The translations under genes and the position numbers were made by a program. Positions 12,201 through 23,650 of a stretch of 64,000 nucleotides of DNA are shown here, piece by piece. Under the pieces are notes generated by a model. The model searched no databases. It saw only the letters and a program-made list of their open reading frames with translations, and was not told the origin of the DNA. The stretch's first letter is position 1, and each line of letters begins with the position of its first letter. Source of the stretch: Litsea cubeba (taxonomy: Eukaryota > Streptophyta > Magnoliopsida > Laurales > Lauraceae); assembly GCA_012931725.1 (NCBI GenBank), contig CM022951.1:14430611-14494610 (forward strand). Reading direction: 5' to 3'.

Positions 12201-12477
12201 TAAAGGGAGCTATTATTTCCATAGCTTAACTTAACATCCTTCTTTTTTTTCAAAACCTTGGCACCGTTGTAAGAAAACTCCAAACTACCCCTCTCCCATT
12301 CCCTCTCGCTGCTTGGCACCCACCTCCGCCCGGTGCCCACCTCCTCTCCCTCTTCCTCTTTCTCTTTCTCTCTCACCCTCACCTTCTCCCTGTTTCTCTC
12401 CCTCTCCTTCTCCATGTCTCTCCCTCTCCCTGCTCGCCGCTCACCTCCACCCACGCCCTCTCCCTCTCTCCCTCTCC
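12201..12477. mobile_element. Foldback element, left arm (polypyrimidine)
   Basis: It starts AAAGGGAGCT and runs into CCAAACTACCCCTCTCCC, then a CT-rich minisatellite with TGCTCGCCGCTCACCTCCAC units. The reverse complement of the right arm (22,875-23,433) has the same order: AAAGGGAACT, then CAAACTACCCCTC, then the CT-rich units. The element is interrupted at 12,478 by the copia cluster. Its last 103 bp (12,375-12,477) are repeated at the start of the right arm. Confidence 0.6.
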
Positions 12478-13017
12478 ATAGGCTCAAGATCTGGATACAT
12501 ATCCCTTATGCACCGCAACTCCTAGACTTTTGAAAAGCTCAAAGAGTTTCGAGCGGAAGCGAAAAAGCAATTAGGTAAAAGTATAAATATTCTTCGATGA
12601 GATCGAGGAGGAGAATATCTCTCTACTAATTTTATGGGATACTTATCAGAAAATGGGATTTAATCCCAGTTGTTTGCTCCTGATTTGCCTCAACAGGACT
12701 GAGTAGCAGTAAGAAGGAACCATACTCTTTTAGATATGATCGGGTCTATGTTGTGTTTCTCAGGGTTACCTATCGGCATATGTTTTGGTACATACTAAAC
12801 CTCGTTCCATTTAATTCTATACCTTAGACTCCCCGGGAGTTGTGATCCGGGCGAAAGCCTAGTCTACAACATTTACACATTTGGGGTTGTCCGACATTCG
12901 TGCTAAAGGTTAATTAAGATGGATATTTTGAAATTGAAGTCGGAAGTATAAACTTTTATAAGATATCCTAATAGAACTAAAGATTAGTCATTCTATAATC
13001 CCAGATAGAGCAACAAG
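12478..13017 (+). pseudogene. Copia integrase core fragment
   Basis: On the plus strand it reads GYISLMHRNS, then KLKEFRAEAKKQLGKSINIL, SDRGGEYLS, YLSENGI and RRNHTLLDMIGSM, the central integrase segment of Ty1/copia pol, with stops. The part from about 12,720 on is an inverted copy of 18,360-18,610 in copia copy A. It is therefore a piece of another copy of the same family in the opposite orientation, joined directly to LTR sequence at 13,018. Confidence 0.8.
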
Positions 13018-13558
13018 TCTCTTGGATAGGTTTCAAAAACTTTTGATCAACTTAATGCAGTGATCAACAATCTATAAGGTCACAAAAAAATTCCAAGATG
13101 CAAACCCTCAATCTCACATATGAAGATCAGTAAATCAATCTATCTAGAAGATAGAACCAGGAACATATAAGCTACAGATAAATCTACAACAGACAAGGAA
13201 GTAGATTACACCTTTGGAGTTTGGTTGTGCTCTAATAGAGAAGTTGCGTCTTTCTTTGATTGTGAGACTCTTTCACGAATCAAATTAGCAATCCCCAAAA
13301 CCTCTTGATCTTCCACGCTATGACCCGTATCAGATTATCTTTTCTCAAGAAGATGGGTAGGATCTCCAAGAGAAAGTTACTAGGAACTTCAAGGAACTAG
13401 AAGAGGTGATATGTGCATCACTTGCACAAGAGAGAGGTGGGCGTGCAACAACTTGCACAAGCCTATGGCTGGGCGTGAATCCCTATGTATGGTAATAGCA
13501 TGGGACGTCCAGCCCTTGGTCTTCCCTTTTTATAGGTTTACAACCTCCACTCACTAAT
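13018..13558 (-). repeat. Copia copy A, 3' LTR, first part (split)
   Basis: It matches 21,108 onward of the right LTR of copy A, beginning at CTCTTGGATAGGTTTC. The outermost roughly 15 bp of the LTR are missing at the junction with the integrase fragment. The LTR stops at ACTAAT where copy B is inserted and resumes at 15,510. It contains the R-region word GGACGTCC at 13,503-13,510. Confidence 0.75.
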
Positions 13559-15374
13559 TGTTGGAAATAGGGTGGGCCTCTAGGATAGGTTTCAAAAACT
13601 TTTGACCCACTTGACGCAGGGATCAACTATCCATAAGGCTATAAAACCCAATCCAAGATCTATGTCCTCAATCTCAGTCATCATGATCAGTAAAACAATT
13701 TATCTAGAAGATAAAAACAGCAACATATAAGCAACAAATAAATCTACAACATGCATGGAAGTAGATTATACCTTTGGAGCTCGGTTGTGCTCTAATGGAG
13801 AAGTTGCGTCTTTCTTTGATGATGAAACGCTTTCACTAATCAAATAGGGATCTCCAAGACCTCTTGATCTTCCACGCTATGACCCGTATTAGATTCTCCT
13901 TTTCTCAAGAAGATGGTGGGATCTCCAAGAGAAAACTACTAGGAACTCTAAGGAGGAACTAGAAGGAGAACTAGAAGAGGAAGAGGAGGAAGAACATGTG
14001 CAACTATTGCACTAGGGAGGCTTGGGCGTGAATCCCAATGTGGATTTATGCATGGACGTCCAAGGCCCTCTTCTCCTCTTATTTATAGCTTTTGCAAGCC
14101 CAACTTACTAATTTCCATTAGAAGTCTTACTTCCAAAAATTAGTAACTATCTCTTCTTAATTAAAATAGAAGTCTTACTTCCATTAATTAATTAGTAACT
14201 TACCATATCATAATTAGAAGTCTTACTTCAAATATGATTAGTAACTTTCTAATTCCTTTCTAATTAAAATAGAAGTCTCACTTCTACTAAAATTAGTAAG
14301 TCTACTATTACCACTATTAGAAGTCTCACTTCAAATAGAAATAGTAACTTTCCTTTTAGAGTTCTACTAGAATTAGATACTTTCTAATTATTGGGCTAGC
14401 GTGGGGACCACTAGGGATTCCTTAGAAAGCTGGCTCCAACTGGGACACGCGACCCCACATCTCATGTGTAATCCGGGCCCACAGTTAATTGCAAATAACT
14501 CCACTATATAAATGCAATTGAACTCCAGTCTTAGGAATATTACATAGAAGACCCTAAACTTCCACATTACCACAAGTAGACCCCTCTATCAATATCCATG
14601 GATTAATTGGACCTGTCTTCCAAACTAGATCCATATCTTATTATCCTTGAGCCCCAATTAATTATAATGATCAATAGGTACCTTTCCAATTAACTCTTAA
14701 TCGGAATGGGTGCGCACTTACCAATGATAAATCCATTAATTGGCACAAGGGGATATTAGAGATAGATTCCTTCTTGACTATTGAATGTTCCCACAGCTCT
14801 ACTACCATGTACCCAAATCACCGAGGTGTTGACCTACAGTTGGCCTCACTCATTGGTGACTCAAAGCAAATGAATAGATAGAAACTTGAGTTCATTAATG
14901 TCTCAGGATTGAGAGCCTATTGCTAGGGAATTATGAGAGCAGACCTTAAAATAAAGACAGTGTTTATAAGGTGCTTCTCATGGTCCTTCAATACATCAAA
15001 TGTACCAGTACTATGATCCAGAATCTTCCATTCTGATGATTGAGACAAATCACACTATCTCATAGTGATCAAAGTACTGCAACCTTATCAGTATGAGATG
15101 TCCAGTCTCATCACTGGTTGTGATTATATTTTAAGTATAAGATTTGTCATACATGTCTCCCGTATGTGGATCTCATCCATACACATGTATTACATCTAAT
15201 ATACTTGTGGACCCCGGTTCATCTTATGAACCATAATGTCATTCGTATTGGTTATGTGCAAATATATAATAAATTACCATTCATCTCATGAAAGGAAAGC
15301 ATGAATATATGAATAAATAAAGAATCTAATCATTTTATTATATCATCTACTGGATTGAGTCCATAAAACTAACA
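13559..15374 (-). repeat. Copia copy B, 3' LTR (1,816 bp)
   Basis: It begins TGTTGGAAATAGGG and ends CATAAAACTAACA, the LTR ends of this copia family read from the minus-strand element. TATA sequence for the minus strand lies at 14,081-14,088. Five GAAGTCTYACTTC boxes lie at 14,121-14,332, immediately upstream of it. Its size matches LTR A right (1,782 bp) and LTR C (1,829 bp). Confidence 0.85.
14121..14332 (-). promoter_or_regulatory. Five GAAGT-NNN-ACTTC boxes upstream of the LTR B TATA box
   Basis: Boxes start at 14,121, 14,169, 14,217, 14,272 and 14,320, spaced about 50 bp, each an imperfect palindrome GAAGTCTTACTTC or GAAGTCTCACTTC. The nearest box is about 33 bp upstream of the minus-strand TATA at 14,081. 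Equivalent arrays occur in the other LTRs of this family, at 15,512-15,740, 21,628-21,830 and 52,446-52,636. Repeated U3 enhancer boxes are known for tobacco Tnt1 and Tto1; a similar role here is inference. Confidence 0.7.
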
Positions 15375-15509
15375 ATCTCCCACTTGGGCTCAATGCCAGT
15401 TAGAGTTGCATCTCATGCACATCCCTTTTACATATAGCTCAAAGACTTTAGTAGTCAAAGGCTTAGTAAATGGATCTACTAGATTGTTTACAGAGGCTAT
15501 CTTGGTGAT
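15375..15509 (-). pseudogene. Copia copy B, PPT and pol C-terminus, truncated
   Basis: Next to LTR B the minus strand carries CAAGTGGGAGATTG, the classical copia polypurine tract. Before it lies the end of pol (DPFTKPL-like, then FE-, then GMRCN-like). After about 135 bp the sequence breaks back into LTR A. Copy B is thus a 3' LTR plus a short stump of the internal region. Confidence 0.75.
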
Positions 15510-16766
15510 CTATTAGAAGTCTTACTTCCATAAGAATTAGTAAGTTTCTCTTTTACTAATTGAAATAGAAGTCTCACTTCTCTAACAATTAGCAACTCTC
15601 TTCTTTCTAATTTAAATAAAAGTCTTACTTCCATTATAATTAGAAACTTTACTTATACTACAATTAGAAGTGTCACTTCAAATAGGATTAGTAACTTACT
15701 ACTACCACTATTAGATGTCTCACTTCAAATAGAAGTAGTAACTTTCCTTTTAGAGTTCTACTAGAATTAGTATCTTTCTAATAACTTGGGCTAGTGTGGG
15801 GACCACTAGGGATTCCTTATAAAGCTGGCTCCAACTGGGACTCATGACCCCACATCTCATGTGTAATCCGGGCCCACAGTGAATTGCAAAAAAATCTACT
15901 ATATAAATGCAATTGAACTCCAGTCTTAGGAATAAATTACATAAAAGACCCTAAACTTCCTCATGACCACAAGTAGGCCCCTCCATCTATATCTATGGAT
16001 TAATTGGACATGTCTTCCAAACTAGATCCATATCTTAGTATCCTTGAGCCCCAATTAATCATAATGATCAATTGGTACCTATCCAATTAACTCTTAATCG
16101 GAATGGGTGCGCACTTACCAATGATATATCCATTAATTGGCACAAGGGGATAATCAAGATAGATTCCTTCTTGACCATTAAATGTTCTCACAGTTCTACT
16201 ACCACTTACCCAAACCACCGAGGTGTTGACCTACAATTGGCCTCACTCATTGGTGACTCAAAGCAAATGAATAGATAGAAACTTGAGTTCATTAATGTCT
16301 TACGATTGAAAGCCTATTGCTAGGGATTTATGAGAGCAGACCTTAAAGTAAAGACAGTGTTCATAAGGTGCTTCTCATGGTCCTTCAATACATCCAATGT
16401 ACTAGTACTATGATCCAGAATCTTCCATTCTGATGATCGAGACAAATCATACTATCTCATAGTAACCAAAGTACTGCAACCTTGACAGATGAGATGTCCG
16501 GTCTCATCATTGGTAGTGAAGATAGTCAAGTATAAGATTTGCTATACATATCTCATATATGTGGATTTCATCTATACACATGTATTGCATCTAGTATACT
16601 TATGGACCCCGGTTCATCTCATGAACCATCATGTCATTCGTGTTGGTTATGTGCTAATAAGTAATAGAACACCATTCATCTGATGAAAGGTTAGCATAAA
16701 TATATTGATAAATAAAGAAATTAATCAATTTATTAAATCATCTACTGGATTGAGTCCATAAAACTA
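15510..16766 (-). repeat. Copia copy A, 3' LTR, second part
   Basis: It continues LTR A from TATTAGAAGTCTTACTTCC to CCATAAAACTAA, parallel to 21,625-22,870. Five GAAGT-type boxes are present, some decayed (for example GATGTCTCACTTC). At its inner edge the polypurine tract is missing: the LTR runs straight into GCACAATGCC of the pol end. Confidence 0.8.
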
Positions 16767-18370
16767 AGCACAATGCCAATTAGGGTTGCATCTCATACAC
16801 ATCCCGTCTACTTACTGCTCAAAGACTTTGGTGGTCAAAGGCTTAGTAAAGGGATCTCCCAGATTGTCTGTAGAGTTTATCTTAGTGATATCAGTATTAC
16901 CTCTCTACACAATTTCTCTGACCATGTGTTACTTCGTCTGTGCATGCTTTTGGCTCCTGGGTTTCATGGTCTTAGCGACCGCCTTGCTGTTATCACAGTA
17001 AACTGTGAGCGGCTGTCCTACCAAAAATACCACTCCCAATTCCATAAGGAATCTTTTGAGCCAAACTGCTTCCTTAGCAGCTTCTCAAGCGGCTACAGCA
17101 TAAACACATATCCAGAAATTGATTTCCTGGAATCCTTATCTGACATGAAGTCAGTATCTATGTTACCGACTGGAATCTACTCATTACTTCTATAAATCAA
17201 CATGTGATCTCTAGTCCTTCTCAAGTATTTGAGAGCACATCTTACGTCCAATGGTTAGGACCTGGGTTAGACTGATATTTGCTGACTAGGCCTATTGCGT
17301 GACGGATATCCGGTCCAGTACATAGCATAGCTAATCATACCAGCACCTTATCTATGTACGCATCATGGGATAAGCCTATCATTTTTCTGGTGTCAATGGA
17401 AATTTATCCCTAGGATGTAGCTGGCTTTTCCCAAGTCCTTCATATCAAAAGTCTTAGTCAACCAAACTTTTATTATTAACAATATCCATATTTCACTCCC
17501 TAGGAGAAGGATGTCGTCGAACATACTGTACCAGAAAAACTACCCTGCCACCTTCAGTTTTCATGTACACTCATGACTCATCCGAATTTTGACAAAAATT
17601 GAATGTTCCAGTTCCGGGATACCTGATTCGGTCCATAAATAGACATTTGTAGCTGGTAAACTCTTTACTCTTGGTTATTAGCTATAAAACTGTCTGGCTG
17701 CATCATATAGATGTCTTCGTCAAGATGGCCATTGAGAAACGCCATCTTGATTTCCATTTGCCAAATCTCGTAAATGAGACGATCTGCAATGGATAAGAGT
17801 ATCCGAATGGACTTGAGTATAGCTACCGGTGAGAAGGTTTCCTCATAATCGATATCTTCTTTCTGAGTATGTCCTTTCACAACAACCCTGGCCTTAAAGG
17901 TCTCAACTCTTCTGCCCGGTCCATTCTTTCTCTTGTAGACTCACTTGCACCCAATATGTTTAATATTGGCAGGCAAGTCCACATGTGTCCAGACCTGATT
18001 GGAGCATGTAGACTCCAACTCAGCTTTCATAGCATCTTGCCAACGTCCCGAAACTATGTCGTTATTGCTTCATCATAGTTACAGGGATCTTGTTTCGGTT
18101 CTTCTGGGCTTGCCTCGTAAGACTCTCCCAAAACAGAGAACCAGTCAGGGGTCCTGACAATGCTCCCACTATGACAAGGCATTGGTGTAATTACTGTGTT
18201 AGGTATTGGTGAATTCTCTTCAAGTTCGGTCATGTTTGAATTTGGAATTGATCGCTCTTGAATTTCTTCCAGGATAACCCTTTTCTAAAGATTTCTGGTC
18301 AATCATATAATCTTCCTCTAGAAAAACTGCATCGGTGCTGGCAAGCACTTTTGCTCTCTCTAGGATTATA
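16767..18370 (-). pseudogene. Copia copy A, RT/RNase H and linker remnants
   Basis: Minus-strand remnants: the pol C-terminus at about 16,770-16,880; RT at 17,880-17,665 reading GHTQKEDIDYEETFSPVA, then MEIKMAFLNGHLDEDIYM, which is the palm region of Ty1/copia RT; and the linker/RT N-terminus at about 18,060-17,890. Only about 900 bp separate the RT palm from the pol end, so part of the RT and RNase H has been deleted. Several frames and stops intervene. Confidence 0.8.
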
Positions 18371-18600
18371 GAATAACCAATCTTTAGTTCCATTGGGATA
18401 TCTTATAAAAGTCCATACTTCCGACTTCAATTCCAAAATATCCATCTTAACATTTAGCACGAATGCCAGACAACCCCAAATGTGTAAATGTTGTAGACTA
18501 GGCTTTCGCCCGGATCACAACTCCTGGGGAGTCTAAGGTATAGAATTAAATGGAACGAGGTTTATTATGTACTAAAACATGTGCCCATAGGTAACCCTGA
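18371..18600 (-). pseudogene. Copia copy A, integrase C-terminal remnant
   Basis: The minus strand reads through a SFSGLP-like stretch and CLAFVL-like frames. The same sequence occurs inverted at 12,720-13,010. It is joined directly to the gag zinc-knuckle region at about 18,605, so protease and the integrase catalytic core are deleted from copy A. Confidence 0.65.
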
Positions 18601-19373
18601 GAAACTCAACATAGACCTGATACCACAATGGAAACACTTTTCCTTTGTACCCGTACCCTTTGCCTTTGCCATGACTTGCCTTTCCGGTCTTTGCCTTTCG
18701 GCTTGACTTAGCAAATGACTTTTCTGTCATCAGGTCAGTTATCTTCTTCATGGCTTCCTCAGTCACTACCAGCTGGCTAGACAGCTCAGCTAAGGTCAGA
18801 TTCATATTATTTATATTATAACTAATCTTAAAATGGTTGAATGAATCTGGTAGTGATTGAAAGATCATGTCGACCTTCGATTCTGCATCAATCGTAGATC
18901 CCAGTACTTTTAACTCATTCAATGAGTCTATCATAATCTGCATATGGTTTTGTACTGGTGTTCCCTTAGCCATCTTGGTGTTTATAAGCACCTTCATAGC
19001 AGCTTGCCTAGCAGACGTAACCTGATCCGTAAACATCTCCTTTAAATTTGATATAATATCGTATGCAGACTTATAGGATTGATGTTGGTGTTGCAATATA
19101 CTAGACATGGATGCCCGTATATATCATCTGGCCATCTCATTGTCTTTGGTCCATTTGATGTAAAGGTCTTTCTCGTATTGGTGCATTAGGCTTAGGCTCA
19201 GGAAGGGAGGGTATGGTAAGGACATATTTGTATCCTGAAACTTTCAGGACTTTATCCAGGTTCCTTTTCCAGTCAACATAGTTGGATTCCATTAACTTAT
19301 CCTGGTTGAGGATGATCACAAGTGGGTTGAAAGTATTCAAATTCATGTTGTATAAACTGTTGCACATAACCAT
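18601..19373 (-). pseudogene. Copia copy A gag
   Basis: Minus-strand frames 19,373-19,137 and 19,108-18,572 give the copia gag: FNPLVIILNQDKLMESNYVD, then WKRNLDKVL, SAYDIISNLKEMF, ARQAAMKVLINTKM and ESKVDMIFQSLPDSF. The zinc knuckle begins (CF/HC-like) but is cut by the internal deletion. Copy C at 54,998 is the closest relative. One frame change lies at about 19,120. Confidence 0.85.
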
Positions 19374-21078
19374 ACATTCAATGAAAGAATATAAATGACA
19401 TTGTGGTTTAATATTCTACCAAATTCATGTGGGAATCCTCATAACCACTAAATTTAGATTACATCGGAATCCCAATCCTCTAGGGCATGCCTCCTTGGGG
19501 AGTGCGAATGTCCTTGGATTGGTGCGGATCAAAGTTCATCAAAATTGGAATTAAGACTAACTATCCATGATCCCCATCATTCATTATCATCTAGTTATCT
19601 CATACCAAGGAATGTATGACTCCCGATTAGCTTTGGTTTCTAAATTACATGAGGCAAATCCTTTGGGATACTACATCATTATTTTAGTTAAGTGTGACCC
19701 ACCAACTAATATTGTATGAAAACCGTCATGGGCAGCCCCTCATTTGGGACTGAACCCCCACCACGTCTCACCAATACTATCCGTTAGAGATCCATATCTA
19801 GTAACCAGACAAATAAAAGCCCTCCGTGACGAACGTCCATTCTCTTGATGGTGCGAGGCTAATACTTTCCTTACAATGGACCTATGGTGGAAAAACATAG
19901 GGATTTCTCAATTTAAATGCCCCGCTCCCACTTAATATTTTAGAATTGATGATTTCCTTTTAAGGTATTAGGGCTCACAAATAAATATGAACATCAAAAC
20001 ATCTCATGATCTGATCTAAGATTGGTTCCAAGTCAAGTTATTTTACGGAAAGTCCAGTTTCATAAATTAGTGTTACCAATGTGTCCATCTCATGGGTCAT
20101 CAATACTAATTAGAACTCTTTCCAAAAATTAATTTGATTTGACCAATTTTAGTAACTTGCTATGTTTGGATCATATTTGGAAATATTCTAAATTAAGCAT
20201 TCAACCATAAGTAGAAAATGCTAAAAATAGAAACTAGTCCTCTCCTCCACATGGCCCAAGCAGAATAGACTTCTTGGACTTCTAGACTTTCCAAAAATTG
20301 GAATTTCTCAAACTCTTTGGGAAACTCCAAAATGCTTATGTTAATGTTCAAACTCTTTGATTTGGAGTCCAGCTTCATTTTCCTTCTTTGTCTAGGACAT
20401 CGCTAGGATTTACAAATTTAGAAAATTACATAAATTCCTATATCTCTACGATGAGACGTACATGGTAATCTAAACATGGAAATAAAAAGGCTATAGGGAA
20501 ATTCACCATGCCTTGCCCTTACGGGAAACCAAGGAAACCATGATGCCCTTTACACTTAGCCACAAATAAACCAAATAACCATAAAAGAAAGTAAAAGACT
20601 TGTGGGGCATATGGAGAGGACAAGATAACCTGTAAGTTAGCATCTCATACAACCATACAAGTCACAAAACCAGGTTGCCAAACCACAATGGAAAAACAAG
20701 ATGCCAAAGGAAAAATTTAGATAAAAAACCAAAATAATTCTGCCTGGGTTCGGCTAGCTAAACTGGTCCCTACAGCTAGTCGGACCGACCTCTATGGCTA
20801 GCCGACCTGACGGACCCAAAATATTGGGTTTTTCAAATTCGACTTCCAGCTGTTCCCAAATTACTTCAAATGATCCCAAATAGCTTCTAATGGCTTCCTA
20901 CCATTCTTCCATTATTATTGAACCGGCCTTTTGTGACATACCAAACATGGATCTACTACAAAAGTAAACAAACCCATTATTAATCTGATCCTAACATAGC
21001 CCTAGGTCTATCCTCTTCGCATCTCATGCAAAGATTAGATCTAGATAACTGATCTAATATGATTAAAGATGAGGTATG
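19374..21078 (-). other. Copia copy A 5' untranslated leader
   Basis: About 1.7 kb between gag and the PBS contains no gene. It parallels 53,250-54,990 of copy C, for example the shared stretches near 19,740-19,900 and 54,380-54,560. It contains a palindromic array at 20,748-20,815. Long non-coding leaders occur in several plant copia families. Confidence 0.65.
20748..20815. repeat. Palindrome array in copia A leader, word TCGGCTAGCCGA
   Basis: Degenerate copies of CGGCTAGC / GGCTAGCCGA and CTAGTCGGACCGACC fill about 70 bp of otherwise AT-rich leader, 275-345 bp downstream of the PBS. The string CCTCTATGGCTAGCCG at 20,789-20,804 recurs exactly at 42,242-42,257 in another element. Confidence 0.75.
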
Positions 21079-21090
21079 GCTTTGATACCA
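21079..21090 (-). other. Primer-binding site, copia copy A
   Basis: The minus strand reads TGGTATCAAAGCC next to the LTR end. It matches the 3' end of initiator tRNA-Met (TGGTATCAGAGC) with one mismatch. It sits two bases inside the LTR that begins at 21,093. Confidence 0.85.
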
Positions 21091-21092
21091 AT

Positions 21093-22874
21093 TGTTGGAA
21101 TATAGGTAGGCCTCTTGGATAGGTTTCAAAAACTCTTGATCAACTTAATGCATTGATCAACAATTCATAAGGTCACAAAACAATTCCAAGATGCAAACCC
21201 TCAATCTCACATATGAAGATCAGTAAATCAATCTATCTAGAAGATAGAACCAGTAACATATAAGCTACAAATAAACCTACAACATACAAGGAAGTAGATT
21301 ATACCTTTGGAGCTCGGTTGTGCTCGATTATACTTTCAGGAATCAAATTAGCTATCTCCAAGACCTCTTGATCTTCCACGCTATGACCCGTATCAAATTA
21401 TTTTTTCTCAAGAAGATGGGTGGGATCTCCAAGAGAAAGTTACTAGGAACTTCAAGGAACTAAAAAAGGTGATATGTGCAACACTTGCACAAGAGAGAGG
21501 TGGGCTTGCAACAACTTGCACAAGCCTATGGCTGGGCGTGAATCCCTATGTATGGTAATAGCATGGGACGTCCAGCACTTGGTCCTCCCTTTTTATAGAT
21601 TTGCAACCTCCACCTACTAATTTATATTAGAAGTCTTACTTCCATAAGAATTAGTAAGTTTCTCTTTTACTAATTGAAATAGAAGTCTCACTTCTCTAAC
21701 AATTAGCAACTCTATTCTTTCTAATTTAAATAGAAGTCTTACTTCTATTATAATTAGAAACTTTACAATTAGAAGTCTCACTTCAAATAGGATTAGTAAC
21801 TTACTATTACCACTATTAGAAGTCTCACTTCAAATAGAAATAGTTACTTTCTTTTTAGAGTTCTACTAGAATTAGTATTTTTCTAATAACTTGGGCTAGC
21901 GTGGGGACCACTAGGGATTCCATAGAAAGCTGGCTCCAACTGGGACTCGTGACCCCACATCTCATGTGTAATTCGGGCCCACAGTTAATTGCAAATAACT
22001 CCACTATATAAATGCAATTGAACTCTAGTCTCAAGAATAAATTACATAGAAGACCCTAAACTTTCTCATGACCACAAGTAGGCCCCTCCATCTATATCCA
22101 TGGATTAATTGGACTTGTCTTCCAAACTAGATCCTTATCTTATTATCCTTGAGCTCTAATTAATCATAATGATCAATTGGTACCTATCCAATTAACTCTT
22201 AATCGGAATGGGTGCGCACTTACTAATGATAAATCCATTAATTGGCACAAGAGGATAATCAGGATAGATTCCTTCTTGACCATTAAATATTCTCACAGTT
22301 CTACTACCACTTACCCAAACCACCGAGGTGTTGACCTACAATTGGCCTCACTCATTGATGACTCAAAACAAATGAATAGATAGGAACTTGAGTTCATTAA
22401 TGTCTTATGATTGAGAGCCTAATGCTAGGGAATTATGAGAGCAGACTTTAAAGTAAAGACAGTGTTCATAAGGTGCTTCTAATGGTCCTTCAATACATCC
22501 AATGTACCAGCACTATGATCCAGAATCTTCCATTCTGATGATCGAGACAAATCATACTATCTCATAGTAATCAAAGTACTGCAACCTTGACAGATGAGAT
22601 GTCCGGTCTCATCATTGATAGTGAAGATATTCAAGTATAAAATTAGTTATACATATCTCCTGTATGTGGATCTCATCCATACACATGTATTGCATCTAGT
22701 ATACTTATGGACCCCGGTTCATCTCATGAACTATCATGTCATTCGTATTGTTTATGTGCTAATAAGTAATAAAACATCATTCATCTGATGAAAGGTAAGC
22801 ATAAATATATTGATAAATAAAGAAATTAATCAATTTATTATATCATCTACTGGATTGAGTCCATAAAACTAACA
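21093..22874 (-). repeat. Copia copy A, 5' LTR (1,782 bp)
   Basis: In plus coordinates it begins TGTTGGAATATAGG and ends CCATAAAACTAACA. Five GAAGTCTYACTTC boxes lie at about 21,628-21,830, upstream of a minus-strand TATA (CTATAAAAAGG) near 21,590. The R region has GGACGTCC at 21,566-21,573. No 5-bp duplication is visible, because the far end of the element is rearranged. Confidence 0.85.
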
Positions 22875-23433
22875 ACCCTCACCTTCTCCCTGTTTCTCTC
22901 CCTCTAGTTCTCCATGTCTCTCTCCCTCTCCTTGCTCGCCGCTCACCTCCACCTGCGCCCTCTCCCTCTATCCCTCTACCTGCTCGCCCCCACCTCCACT
23001 CGTGCCCAGCCCTTTTCCTCTCCTTCTTCCTGTCTATCTCCCTCTCCCTACCGAGGGCCGAACAATATACTCATTTGTTCGGCCCTGAGTGGCCGAACGG
23101 TAAGGAGAGGGATAGAGGCAGGGAGAGGGACAACGAGAAGGGAAAAGGAAAGGGAGAGAGATAGGGAGAAGGAGTAGGAGAGGGGGAGAGGGAGAGAGAA
23201 AGAGGGAGAAGGAGAGAGGGAGGGAGAGGGAGAGGGTCGAGCGTGGGCAGAGTGGGGTGGCGAGCAAGGAGAGGGAAAGGGTACGGGCGGAGGTGGACCG
23301 CGAGCAAGGAGAGGGAGGGAGAGGAAAGGAGAGGAAGAGGGGTAGTTTGAGAATTTTCCATCGGGAGATAAGCTTTTGAAAAAGGGGGATGTGGAATGAG
23401 CAAGTGGAGTTGTGTCAACAGGAGTTCCCTTTT
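22875..23433. mobile_element. Foldback element, right arm with central hairpin
   Basis: It opens with a polypyrimidine block that repeats the last 103 bp of the left arm. It then reaches a central hairpin, AGGGCCGAACAA (23,054-23,065) and TTGTTCGGCCCT (23,075-23,086), and continues as the polypurine complement of the left arm to AAGAGGGGTAGTTTGAG and TTCCCTTT. Tandem units with GGGCGAGCAAGGAGAGGG-like sequence lie inside. Apparent reading frames here are low-complexity artefacts. Confidence 0.65.
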
Positions 23434-23650
23434 TAAATCCCCCCATTTTACAAAACTCCTAAAAAAAAAAGCTCCCATAATACAATTGTTACCTTGTCCA
23501 ATGTGCGAGAATACTGTAGACTTTTCCTACTCTCAATAAATACCTTCCGCCCCTCGTCGGTAGAGTAGATTCTTTGCCAAAACTTGAGATTTTTTGTATT
23601 TTGAAAGACAACGGGAGAGGGAGAGAGAGCGAGAGCGAGAGAGACGAGCG
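23434..23650 (+). promoter_or_regulatory. Upstream region and GA-rich 5' UTR of the DUF212 gene
   Basis: This 217-bp stretch separates the foldback element from the start codon at 23,651. The last 40 bp are a (GA)n tract (GAGAGGGAGAGAGAGCGAGA), typical of plant 5' UTRs. No clear TATA box. The gene's promoter therefore overlaps or abuts the foldback element. Confidence 0.45.

Noticed and set aside
12200..12533. Proline/serine- and arginine-rich reading frames
   Set aside because: Low-complexity CT/GA tracts of the foldback element give such frames in every phase. The same applies to 22,914-23,478.
23594..23650. Upstream start codon for the DUF212 frame (MYFERQRERERE-type)
   Set aside because: It is a translation of the GA-repeat 5' UTR; the family start MDEV at 23,651 fits better.
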